A DNA stretch of 64,000 nt from the NCBI GenBank assembly GCA_036850595.1, contig CM072163.1:18066639-18130638 (forward strand), given 5' to 3'. How positions within the stretch are numbered: position 1 is the stretch's first letter; each line of letters starts with the position of its first letter. The position numbers and the translations under genes were made by a program. Positions 38,992-49,455 of this stretch are shown here, piece by piece. The stretch comes from Rhyacichthys aspro (taxonomy: Eukaryota; Chordata; Actinopteri; Gobiiformes; Rhyacichthyidae). Under the pieces are notes generated by a model. That model worked only from the letters and a program-made list of their open reading frames with translations, searched no databases and was not told the origin of the DNA.

Positions 38992-41322
38992 TTAGTCTGT
39001 GCTTGGGGCCTGCCTTTGTATTACTGAAATAGACAACTCATTCTTCCTGAAGATGGACTTCCTACTCGTGCAGTGGAAGGAGGAGGAGGAGAAGTAGAAG
39101 ATGACTGGATCCAGACATGTGTTAAAGGTAGACAGCAGCAATGTGTAGTATCTCCACTGTAAGCTCTGGCCTTGGAAGTAACCCAGTAAATGTGTCAGGT
39201 TGTAAGGCAGCACACACACCAGGAACACGGCCAGTGTCCCCAGGGCCATGCCCATGGCCTTCTGCTTCTGCACCGGGGAGATCATGGGACGGCTGTACAG
39301 GAGGTAGATGCAGCGCAGGTAGCAGAAGACACACGTGAGGAGAGGAATCAAGCAGAGGACAAAGAAGAACTCTAGACGCACAGGGAGCAGGACCTGCAAA
39401 CATCACAGAGAGCAAGTTACAGCATCAGGAAACGCAGATGGTTAAACAAGAGTTTCTTGTTCTAAACTCTAAATGTTTGAAAGCTGAAATGGAGATAAAC
39501 ATTTGTTGTGTTAATCAAAAGATGGTGCAGCAGGTCATTTACAGTACACCAAAAGCACCATTTATTTTGGGGATGTTCAACATAATGAAATGTTTAGAGC
39601 GGATACAGTGGGCAGAGACCAACAGATAACAGGATAGATGACTGTGAACCCATCAGTGGGTGTAGGGAGAGAATAAGATTAACACGTGACTCAGACAGGA
39701 AAGACTTACATGTCAAATGATATCAGCCTGTATTTATATGTCGTTGTGTCTCTGTTTGTAAACCTATCAAACTGAAGCTTCAACTGTTAGCATAGTATTT
39801 CACTGTGCCACTCTACACACATCTTCCACCTGGAGTAGGTGTGGCCTTTCCACATAGCACCCTTCTGGGTGGGCCTGGTCTGAAATGAGGCATGGTCTGG
39901 CACATTTGCTCTTAGAGCTAAAAAGCACTGGGCCAAAGATCGACATGACTGCTGTAACTTATTTTAAGACACTGAAGCAGTGCATAGATATGTATTTTCA
40001 GTGGAAGATTAAAATTACATAGATAAAGTGTACACAGATTCAATCAAAAATATTATAATATTACAAATAATACTATTACAAATTATTCTATAAATGGCAA
40101 ATGCAGCAATCAATTATAAATAATTATATTATGTAATAAGTGTAATTTTACTGTAACAATATAGTAATATAGGACATAAGAAATAATGATGTCTCTCTGA
40201 GACTCTCTGACATTTCCCAGGTCTTTATTATAAATAAATATATAATTGTCCAAACCATTATATACCTGTCCCATTCACAGGTTAATATTCTGTTCACACT
40301 TTACACTAATTTGTTATGTGCCTTATGTTGTATTTATTTTTAAATAATTTTTATAAATAGATTATTTTTTGCAAGTGGTATTTACTACTTGTGGTGTTGT
40401 AGGCACCAAGGGAAGAGAGTAACGTCATTCCTTACATTGTGCAAAAAAGTTTTTTCACTTGAGTTCATTTTTGTCTTTTCGAAAAGTGTTAATACCCAGA
40501 CAGTCATTAATTATTTTTTTTTTGCCAAACTTCAAGCTAATGGAAATTAGCAGTTTTTGGTGGATATATGGCAACACCTATTTGTATAGAATAACAAGAA
40601 GACAAAAGTATTTACACCTGGAGCTGTTAACAGTGGGACTGAGACCGTACTTCTCCCGAGAGAGACATGTTGCAGTACAGTTCCTGTTCAACCAAAAGCA
40701 GTGCCAAATACAGACACACAACAGGATGGATGGTATACTGAACATCATGGACCATCCTCTACATTGGGCTTTTTCAACAACAGAGAGCATCCATTCAAAC
40801 ATAACTCAGACATACCCGCAGCTGTTTCTCAGAGAAGTCCTCATAGCACCTGCTGGAGCTGTTCCCGGCCAGAGACGGGTGGTGCTGGGTGATAAACGTG
40901 ATGCTACAATGGGCTGCTGAAATGAACCACATGACAGCACTGCACACGATGGCGTACACCGGTCTGTGCAGCCTCTGGTAGGTGATGGGAAAGGCCACGG
41001 CAATGTAACGCACCACACTCACAGCCATCAGCAGGAGGGAGCTGGTGTAAATAGTGGAGAAGAAGATGAAGGAGGTGACAGAGCACAGTAAGCGAGGCAG
41101 GTTCCAGACCATGCCTGACGCCGCCTCGTGCATCTTCAGAGGCAGCACCGTCAGGAAGAGCAGGTCGGACACGGTCAGGTTCAACAGTAGGATGTCAGTG
41201 GGCAGAGGTTTGGCGTGGATCTTCACACTGAAGGCGTACAAAGCCAGCAGGTTTGTTGGAAGCCCCATCAGGAAAGAAATGATGTAAAAGGCCAGAATGA
41301 CTTCAGTCAGGACTTCTGCCAT
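38992..41322 (-). CDS. ffar2-like: Free fatty acid receptor (FFAR2/FFAR3 type), class A GPCR
   Basis: Two coding exons, 41322-40816 and 39393-38992, join in phase 0 to 302 residues. Seven hydrophobic helices are visible. The second extracellular loop and start of helix 5 (CYEDFSEKQLR|VLLPVRLEF) match FFAR2 closely across the splice junction. The carboxylate-binding residues of FFAR2/3 are present: R175 (helix 5, LPVR), H237 (helix 6, PYNLTHL) and R250 (helix 7, QWRYY). The histidine favours FFAR2/3 over FFAR1, which has Asn there. Helix 7 has DPVIF in place of NPxxY, as in the family. The helix 3 motif reads VRY (residues 104-106) where FFAR2 has ERY. An upstream acceptor (CCAG before 41329) shows a non-coding exon further 5'. 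The receptor should sense short-chain fatty acids at the cell surface; 2 versus 3 cannot be decided. Confidence 0.9.
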
Positions 41323-41631
41323 TTTGAGCCTGGACGAGAACTAAACATTGAATAAAATATAGCACACTTTTTCTTTCGGATTTGACAGACTACATGTATA
41401 AAGATAAAACAATGATACCAGAGGCTTTAAGATGAATAGAAAATATTCATGACATAAGCTAGGAAAGAGAACAGTCAAGAAGAACAGTATGGTAGATGCA
41501 GATGGATTTAATAACAATGACCAGACATAGACTGAGCACATTTATAAACAATAGCCTCCACAGATTAGATTTAAACAGAATATAAAATAGTGACATGGCC
41601 TGTTTGTCAAAATAAAGGGAAAAACACTTAC

Positions 41632-41680
41632 CTTCAAGGTTCTAAAATAGGTATTATGGCTTTGTAAAAAAAAAAAAAAA
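41632..41680 (-). other. Putative non-coding first exon of the FFAR gene
   Basis: On the minus strand a donor CTTGAAG|GTAAGTG at 41632/41631 precedes the coding-exon acceptor at 41329, giving a 302-bp 5' UTR intron. The upstream limit of the exon is not determined; an A/T homopolymer at about 41666-41684 lies there. Confidence 0.4.
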
Positions 41681-41699
41681 AAAAAGCTCTGTGTATATA

Positions 41700-42609
41700 C
41701 CTTTGAGCCTTAATGGGGCGCTCACACTAACAAGGAGGAAACAGTCCTACTGAGCTCAGTGAGTCACGCTGCTCCACTGCACCACATGGTTAATATAGAC
41801 TAACATGCAAATCTGCACATCAGCTGCATTTACTAATAAAGGAAGTGGTGATAAAAGATCTCCTGGACAACGAATCTGTTAGTTAATCATTTCATTGGGT
41901 CATAGATACTGGGTAAACATAGACAAAATACTTTCCTAAAGTTCGTTTTTAGAGCAGTTTGAAACCACTTTGTAAAAGAAAGACTTTTCCTGATCTGGGT
42001 TGTGATCTGTGTTGCTTAGATACAGATTAAAAATGAAATGACATCCTTCTTGTTAAATATTTGAATTGTAGCACAGGAAATGAACAGAGGTGTCTTTAAC
42101 CTGAGTCAACTTTTGGTTTTCTGTGACAGTAGTATTCATGTCAGGACCACTGCTGTTTACTTCTTTACTAATGATTATGTTGAAGTAATGACACCATCTG
42201 TAATAAAAGTATTGTTGTGAACATATAACTACTATGAGGTCTGCGTGTGCCTGACCACATTATTTCTTCTGTTATTTCTGTTGGGCTGCCATTTTTTAAA
42301 TGATTAAATGCAGTCTGGTGTTTGTGTGCAATCAAAAAAACGGTGCATCAACTGCTACAATCCATCTACGGTCAACAAGAAATAGCATCAGCGAGTGTCA
42401 AAAGGTGCAGTGTTGAAACATGGCTGACACCCCAGATGCTAACATCTTACCAAAGTAAAGCAAAAAACAGTCAGCATTACTGTTCCTAAAGTTATATATG
42501 TAGACACTGAAAACAGAGAGCAAATAATTATTAAAATGTATTAAAGCACTAATTCAGTAATTAACAGCCAAAGTAACACATCTCTTTGAAGGACAGATAC
42601 ATTATACAC
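41700..42609. other. Intergenic spacer upstream of the FFAR gene
   Basis: This presumably contains the FFAR promoter. No ORF, RNA gene or repeat was recognised before the transposon that starts at 42610; its last eight bases are the target duplication. Confidence 0.4.
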
Positions 42610-43292
42610 CAGTGGCGGGCCGTGCATTTCACGCTTAGGCCTTCAGTGACATACCACTCATTGTTGCTCATTTGGAAATGACAGACAAACCCTTTTCCTT
42701 GCTGGGACAGGCTAGCTAGCAGGGGTTGGCCGACCTCTTCTCACAATATCCAGCTTTTCGTGAAAGGCCCGTCTTGAAAATGGCGTGGAAAGTATATCTG
42801 CAACCAGATCAATCTCTTCTCCTCCTTTGGCCATTATGGGTTAAAAATACAGCGATAGCTGTTGGATCTCTGGGTTTAGTTCGATATTCTGCAAATTGCT
42901 GCATTTCAGGCTCTAGCAAGTGCTCATCCAATCACAGGACACGTACATGTCCAGTTCAATGTAAAACCTTCTAGCTGGCCCTGGTCTGCAGAATCCAGAT
43001 CTGATTGGCTATTGCAACTGACTGTGTCCGTTCACTTACAGTGCACCGGGGCCTGCTCTGTTGATTCTGAAGGTCTCACGCAAATGAAGTTTGCCTGACA
43101 ACACAAGCTAGCTGAAATATAATTGGATAAAAACTACCATAATAAACAACATTGGAAGCCACTCAACTAAGTGGATATAATATGACATAAAGAGAACAGA
43201 GAATCATTTTCTTTACATTTTTATGAAAATAAAATAAAATAAATGTACTTTTCTGAGCATGTTTTTTTGCTGGCCCTGACAGCCCACCTCTG
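42610..43292. mobile_element. Non-autonomous hAT-type transposon with perfect 8-bp target duplication
   Basis: The 683-bp element is flanked on both sides by TTATACAC (42602-42609 and 43293-43300). Its left end is CAGTGGCGGGC and the inverted right end CAGAGGTGGGC, matching at 9 of 11 bases. No transposase frame is visible; the open frame at 42726-42974 has no family features. The exact duplication suggests a younger insertion than the element at 32997. Confidence 0.8.
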
Positions 43293-43300
43293 TTATACAC

Positions 43301-43883
43301 AGAGAAGGAGAGACTGGTAACATTTTTTTTAGATTTCCCTCTGTGTCTTCCTGTTTTTTAAGCAAGTGCATTCAAATTGGGTTTGTTTCAAAGTGAAATA
43401 TTACAATCCACCCCATAGTCTGGGTCATAGTCTGAAAATGCATGCAATTTTGCCACAGATCATAGTTCATAGACAGAACATAGTTTTACAGCTGTTTTAC
43501 ATCCTCTCTTCAGTCTGTCTTTCTCTTTCGAGACCTAGGCATACTTAAATTAAAACATAAATACAACTAAATTAACTTGGGTTTGCTTGTAACATGTTTC
43601 AGTGATGTTACAACTGACCCAGAGTCTTGTTGTTACAACTGACCCAGAGTGTTGTACTCACCTTAAACTCACCCTAAAACATTAGCACAATCAACTTGGA
43701 TGAAAAATAGCCACACAGACACACAAGTGTGAGTTTAACAATCTAATTTACAGCAATTTACATATAATCAATACAGTTACGGCACTTTTGATGCAGGCTA
43801 ATATATGTTTTTGTTTTTTTTCTTCAAAATCTTAAAGCTATAAGCATGTATATATAATAGTATGCTTTCTATTTGTGGCAGGC
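43301..43883. other. Spacer downstream of siglec-like gene A
   Basis: Contains the 3' UTR of gene A, with no other gene seen. A short local duplication occurs at 43612-43650, where ACAACTGACCCAGAGT appears twice. Confidence 0.45.
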
Positions 43884-46800
43884 CTATTGGTGTGTTGCCT
43901 TCTTGGGTTTAAATTTAACCTGTGCATAATTACACTCCTGCTTATCACTGACAACATGTCTGCTCCTATCTCCCACAATGCTCCTCTGCTCCTCCAGGTA
44001 AGAGCTGCATGAAGGCTCCACGTCACCTGCGTCTTGTATCTTCTTCTTGCTTTTGGTCTTCCAGTTAACATTGGAGTAAATAACACTGTCTTGGGCATTG
44101 ATTGGGTTGCTGTTGTTGGACTGCTCCTCTGGTCTCACCTCATTAACTTGAAGTGGCTGAAATTAACATAGAATAGTCAGAAATATTTTTGACTTGTCAT
44201 TGTGTTTTATTTTGGACAGCACAAGTACCTCATTTGACTCTGGTAGTTGCTCCATGACCACTGCTGTACACTGACTCTTCTTAAGGCGCACACACAGAGT
44301 TCTGAAAAACATAGAACAACTTTGAATAAGTTCCTGTTTACTTATTGAAAGTCAGTGGAAGGCTTTTTTTTTTCTTTTTTTTTTAAATAATGATGCTAAA
44401 TACAAACATGCTAAACATACTCCATGAGCTAAAGGACACTTGAAACACACCAGACTGTACATGGAGCCTTACCCCAAAACCTATTAAATATTATATAGCA
44501 CAGTAGGCTAGAAGTGGTCTCCTACCTGATAACAAACAGCAGCACACACACCAGTGTGAGCAGAGTAGCAACTGTGGCTACGAAGACAAGCTTTGTAAAT
44601 TCTCCTCCAATTGCTACAAATGAGAAAAAACACACTTCCTTTATTTGGTAAAATCTAGAGACTCCTCATTTATTTATATGTGTGTGGAGGTTAAGAACAC
44701 TGAAGGCCCTTTACAGGTGGCAAAAAAGGAATTAAAAAAGAACCACAGGTGTACTTCTATACATACATGTGCTTGTTGCACATGGATGTATAGAAGTACA
44801 CCTGTGGTTCAATATTTGATTGTTTAAAACAATACACTGATCTCTCTGGCAAACCATTATATTATTTGAAGTATTTTTCAGAACATCCACATGTAAGAAT
44901 AGTTCATATAATCCCTTTAAGGTGTATTTGGGATTCAACAGGACAGCTCTGCCTAAAAAGTCCATTACAACCTTTCCTCTGACAGTGATTTGTTAAGTAA
45001 ACTGGTTTAGGCAGACACTGGGACAGTTTTAAAGATCTAAAAGCAACTACACTCTAAAATTGTGTCTCCAAAGGTGTGTGCTCATTGCTTGCAATCTTAA
45101 AAGCTGGCTTATTGATTGTAGGTTTTTGGCATGCAATCTATTCAAACAAAAAGCATCCATAACAAAGCAAGTGTAAGAACAGGAACAGTAAGTGATGTCT
45201 GTGATGTAACAATGAGCCAAAAAATAGTCATAGAGTGATAATACATACAGTGGACATCCAGCTGAGTGACACTGGAGCGATCAGTTCCAAGATCATTTTG
45301 AGCCTCACACAAAATACGAGTAGTATCTTTAGAGGCTTTAATGTTTAAAACAGAGGTGTTTCCCATCAGAGTTCCTCCATCAGCTTTATACCAGAGGTAG
45401 TGCTTTACAGCTGGGTTAGCATCACTACTACACTTCAGTACCACATCACTATGTTCTGTCACTGGACCAGAAGGAGCCCCTGTCACTGTGGTGTTTCTGG
45501 GTCCATCTGTGAAAGATGTAATAAATGAAAAGTTCTTACAGCTGACACATTTTGGATATCACCGTGATGAAAAGATTGTAAGATTTTGTTTGTCTATGTT
45601 CAGTAAATGTAACACATTTCACAAACTTTACCAAAGAACTTTAGAAAGAAAAAAAAAGACTCACTAAGTGTTTTGAGACAAAGTATGTGAAGCTGGGGCT
45701 ACTTCAATTACCAGATTTACATTGTGATGCTAAAAAAAATCCATAAAGCAACAAAAGTAACATGGCAGCTACCCTGCTACTTAACCATTTAAGTGAAAGA
45801 TGTTAGAAATGCACACCTACAGCTAATTCTACTACTGCTCTTTTCTTTTCCTCAGTGAATACTATCACTAAATGAATGTGTGAGATATAACTAAACCCTT
45901 TACCATTTGGCGACAGTGGCTAGACCATTTAAAATTTCAGATGAATTTTTATGTTTTAATAAGCAATCTTTTATTTATTTTGTATTTGATCAAAAGTACA
46001 ACTCACATGTGACCTGAGCTGTCAGCTGTGCAGTCAAAGATGACACAGTTGTGCCATCTTCTCTGCTGTAGACTGCAGTGCACCTTATGTTCATCTCATG
46101 GTGAATGTAAGAAGCAGTGAAGCTCAGAGTTGAGACTTTGACATAGGTCTTGTCCTGTCTCTGCTGCAGAGTCTCTTGGCTGCACCCCAGACAAGGGGTC
46201 CACTTCACAGTCGGGGGTAGAGCTGGACACGGGGCAGGAGCAGAGCACTGCACAGACACTAACTGCCCCTCTGTGACATTCAGAGTGGGCGGAGTCAGTG
46301 TCAGTGTCATTGTGGGAGGGGCACCTGTAAGCCAATAACAGAACATTACATGAACATGAAACACTTCCACTAGAAATGGATTCATGCAGCTTGATTAAAT
46401 GCATACCTTTAACATAAATATTCACCCTGGCGTCTGTAAATGTCCATTTCAGAACATTGTTACAGTCGAGTCTGAAGAAAAACTTTCCACAGTGTTGATC
46501 ATTAATGTCATACAGGGTTGTGGTACAATCTTTTAGAGTTAAGTCTCCTGTTTGTCCTGTAAATTCTTTCTTGTTGCTATCATCCCTCCAAAGTGCTTTA
46601 CATCCACTGTTCAAGTCATTTTCATATTGATTCTTTATTTGAAAAGAGCAGGGTATAGTCACACAGGATCCATGCAGAACCTCTATTTGTTTTGGCAACC
46701 AAATGTTAAACTGATCAGAGTGGACACCTGCAAACACAAGACAGTCATCACAGTAGAAATATAAAGAGTCTGATTCAAAGAAGCATTAAAATGAAATACT

Positions 46801-47134
46801 TTGAGCTGTGAACAAGACTAACTCACCGTGCAGCGAGAAGATCACAAGGAGAACGTTCAGAATACCAGACATCTAAGTTCAAGAAAACAAATACCAACAA
46901 AAGACGCTGTATCAAATTTGTTGTATTATGTATTCTTATTTTTTCGTTATTTAAAAGTTTTCCTCCATGGTATGTTTGGGTTGTTAAAACAACTCTAATC
47001 AAGTTATTTGTGGCACATTTTACAAACAAACAAAAGCCTACAAAGGTACCCAGTGCTACACAAACCAATAAAATAGCGAAGGAAGGAAAACAAATGATAT
47101 TAACCTCTGTGAAAATGTTACCAGTACTTACCAT
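43884..47134 (-). CDS. Siglec-like receptor A (CD22/MAG/CD33-related), inhibitory type
   Basis: Exons: 47134-47132 (the ATG only, plus 5' UTR), 46872-46827, 46727-46407, 46324-46007, 45506-45249, 44613-44526, 44301-44229, 44156-43884; they join to 459 residues. Order: signal peptide (about 1-16), V-set domain, two C2-set domains, transmembrane helix, cytoplasmic tail. The V-set has the siglec pattern GSCVTIPCSF (C38, C43), the F-strand arginine R102 in GKFFFRLD that would hold sialic acid, and W111 on the next strand. C96 and C105 may form an extra disulfide. The first C2 domain has the siglec-type CSAPAPC spacing. The tail holds VIYSNV, which fits the ITIM consensus, and a distal CNYAQV. It should bind sialylated glycans and recruit SHP phosphatases; exact orthology to mammalian siglecs is unclear. 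Confidence 0.85.
44740..44810. repeat. Near-perfect 71-nt palindrome in an intron of siglec-like A
   Basis: The left arm 44740-44764 and right arm 44786-44810 are exact reverse complements over 25 bases. Inside them, after one A-G mismatch, CATGTGC pairs with GCACATG around a TTGTT loop. The folded unit has about 32 base pairs. It lies between the second C2 exon and the transmembrane exon; copy B has only a 114-bp intron there, without it. Confidence 0.9.
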
Positions 47135-47500
47135 GTGTTCTGTCTGCGGTCCGAAGAGAAGCTGGACACATTAAAAGTTGCAACAATCGCCTAAAAATGA
47201 CGGAAGTTCTAAGAGCACCAAAAAAGGCAGTGAGTGAGAAGTGCTCCTCACCAGAAAAAACTGTGAACTCAAACTTGATATATATATATATTTATAGATT
47301 GTCTGGGTGTGATTCTCACTTTATCTTGACAACGCAGCAGAGTTCATTTACCAGAAGTGAGATGTACTTGTAGCCATGCTATGTGTGCTTTCTGAAAAAC
47401 ACTTGAGTGTGAGAGTAACATTTCTAAAATAAAAATTAACTTTATAAGCATTAGGAAATATCCAAACAAATGGTATAATTAAGAAAAAAAGCTAGGTGTT
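46005..47500 (-). repeat. Duplicated segment, copy 1 (5' half of siglec-like A)
   Basis: This segment, from the end of the first C2 exon through the V and signal exons and about 350 bases upstream of exon 1, is near-identical to 50780-52282, introns included. Visible differences are scattered substitutions plus an 18-base difference in V-exon length (321 versus 339). Similarity ends at GCTAGGTGTTGT on the upstream side. Confidence 0.9.
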
Positions 47501-47519
47501 GTCTATTGGTCTTGTCATT

Positions 47520-48085
47520 TCATTTTAGGACTGAATTACTTATCTCTTTGGTGGGTGGTTTTGAATCTGATTGTTTACATTGTAATTCAGGATTTATAAC
47601 AGGATCAGATTTTTGTGCTTCACTTAACTGTTCTTTTGGTATTGGCTTGATTGTTGCTTCAGCTGACTCACCTTGTGCTGTGACAGACACGGTTGCTGCT
47701 GACAATGTCCATGTGGCAGCTTTTGGGCTTCAATGGCCTGTGTGGCTGCAACAATGGTGTCAGGTGGCAACTCCTCAGAACAGTCTCTCATTAATGATAG
47801 AAACTTGTGAGCCTGTATCCCAGAGAGCCTGGAGCCTGTGGTCATCCAGGAGACACTCAACAAGACACTGTCTGCCAATGAGGGATGTGACTTTGTGAAG
47901 GTTTCGTGGCAGTGGTACATGGGCAGTTTCACTTATATCTTTAGTCTTGAGCTCATTACATTGTCTCTTATGTTCGGTCCAGTGTTGTTTTTGGAATGCT
48001 TTTGTACAATAAAATGTCTTTTTACATGATGAACACTGTCTCAAATCCTTGTCTGGGTCCACTTGTTTGCAATTAACACATTGTT
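47520..48085 (-). pseudogene. Retroelement fragment with MYND zinc finger and aspartic protease
   Basis: On the minus strand, a MYND-type finger starts with CVNC, continues with CSSCKKTFYC and ends with H-x3-C. It is followed in the same frame by a retropepsin motif (ALWDTGSQVSIIN) at about 47800. The frame then stops, and similar-looking sequence continues in two other frames to about 47520, so the gag/protease part is broken by frameshifts. No reverse transcriptase or LTR is seen. The MYND-plus-protease layout is typical of fish LTR retrotransposons. Confidence 0.65.
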
Positions 48086-48139
48086 AAATGTTAAATCTCG
48101 TACAAATCTTAAATCTCTTACAGAGGCATATAGTGCTAG

Positions 48140-49197
48140 TTATACCTGTTACAGTTGCCCTAAACCTAATAAGACAGCAATAACTGCAATCAAATGTTTG
48201 CGATAAATGGAAATGAGTCTTTCACATTGATGTGGAGAAACTTGGGCCCACTCTTCTTTGCATAATTGTTTTAATTTAGCCACATTGAAGGGTTTTTGAG
48301 CATGAACCGCCTTTTTAAGGTCATGTCTTAACATTTGAATCAGATTCAAGTCCTGACTGTGACTAGGCCACTCCAGAACCTTCATTTTGTTTATTTTAAG
48401 CCATTCAGAGGTGGACTTGCTGGTGTGTTTTGGATCATTGTCCTGCTGCAGAACTCAAGTGCTCTTCAGTTTGAGGTCATGAACTGATGGCTGGACATTC
48501 TTCTTAAGGATTTTTGTTAGAGAGCAAAATTCATGTTCTATCAATCACAGCAAGTCGTGCAGGTCTTGAAGCATCAGAGCAGCCCCAGACCATCTCACTA
48601 CCTTCAACATATTTGACTCTTGGTATGATGTTCTTTTTCTAAAATGCTGTGTTACTTTTACACCAGATGTTACGGGACACATACCTTCCAAAAAGTTCAA
48701 ATTTGTCTTGTCAATCCACTGAATATTTCCCTCAAAGTCTTGAGGATCTTAAAGATGTTTTTTTGTAATTAAGACGAGCCTTTATGTTCTTTTTGGTCAG
48801 TAGTGGTTTTTGCCTTGGAACCCCGCCATGGATGCCATTTTTGCCCCATCTCTTTTTCATGATTGAGACATGAACTCTGACTTTAGCTGAGACAAGTGAG
48901 GTCTGCAGTTCTAGTAGATATTGTTGTGGGCTTTTGTTGAGTTCTTGTGTAAGTCGTTGCTGTGTTCTTAATTTATGATTTAACAAGGGGGGCAACTACT
49001 TTCTCACATAGGTCTAGGTTTGTATAGCTTTTTTCTGTTAATAAATAAAATAATCACCTAAAAACTGCATTTTGTGTTTACTGGAGTTGTCTTTGTCTAA
49101 TATTTAAATTTGTTTGAGGATCTGAAACATTAAGTGTGACAAAGATGCAAAAAAAATAAGAAATCAGGAAGGGGGCAAACACTTTTTCACACCGCTG
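48140..49197 (-). mobile_element. Degraded Tc1-like transposon with transposase remnants
   Basis: The right end reads CAGCGGTGTGAAAAAG on the minus strand, next to a TA (49198-49199). Transposase pieces on the minus strand: an N-terminal helix-turn-helix part (48995-48735, ending GGVPRQKPLLTKKNIKARL), a middle part around 48720-48520 (NIQWIDKTNLNF, then VVRWSGAALM) and the C-terminal part (48385-48149, KVLEWPSHSQDLNLIQML). Frameshifts and stops separate them. The left terminal repeat is missing at about 48140, where the retroelement fragment adjoins. Confidence 0.8.
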
Positions 49198-49455
49198 TAC
49201 ATTACACACAAAGCACACTACTTTAAAAAATGGACCAAAAGTGATAAAAGATAAAACTAAAGTAAAAAAATATATACATACATCAACAAAGATGGCCAAT
49301 GTCACAAAATAACTTACAGCAATTCACATTGTTTCAACTCATCAAACACAGGCTAAAAAATATGCAGCAATACATTTTTGCAAAATCTAAAAGCTTGATG
49401 CATGAAGGCTCTGCATCACCTGCGTCTTGTACTTTCTTGCTTTTGTTCTTTCAGT

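Noticed and set aside
40459..40920. 153-residue plus-strand open frame
   Set aside because: It overlaps the FFAR coding exon antisense and the intron; no family features.
38992..41322. Assignment to FFAR1
   Set aside because: FFAR1 has Asn at the helix 6 position that is His (H237) here, and the second loop matches FFAR2.
46096..46737. 213-residue minus-strand frame through the V exon of siglec-like A into the next exon
   Set aside because: It reads through the intron after the V exon and then out of frame through the first C2 exon; the spliced model keeps siglec features in both.
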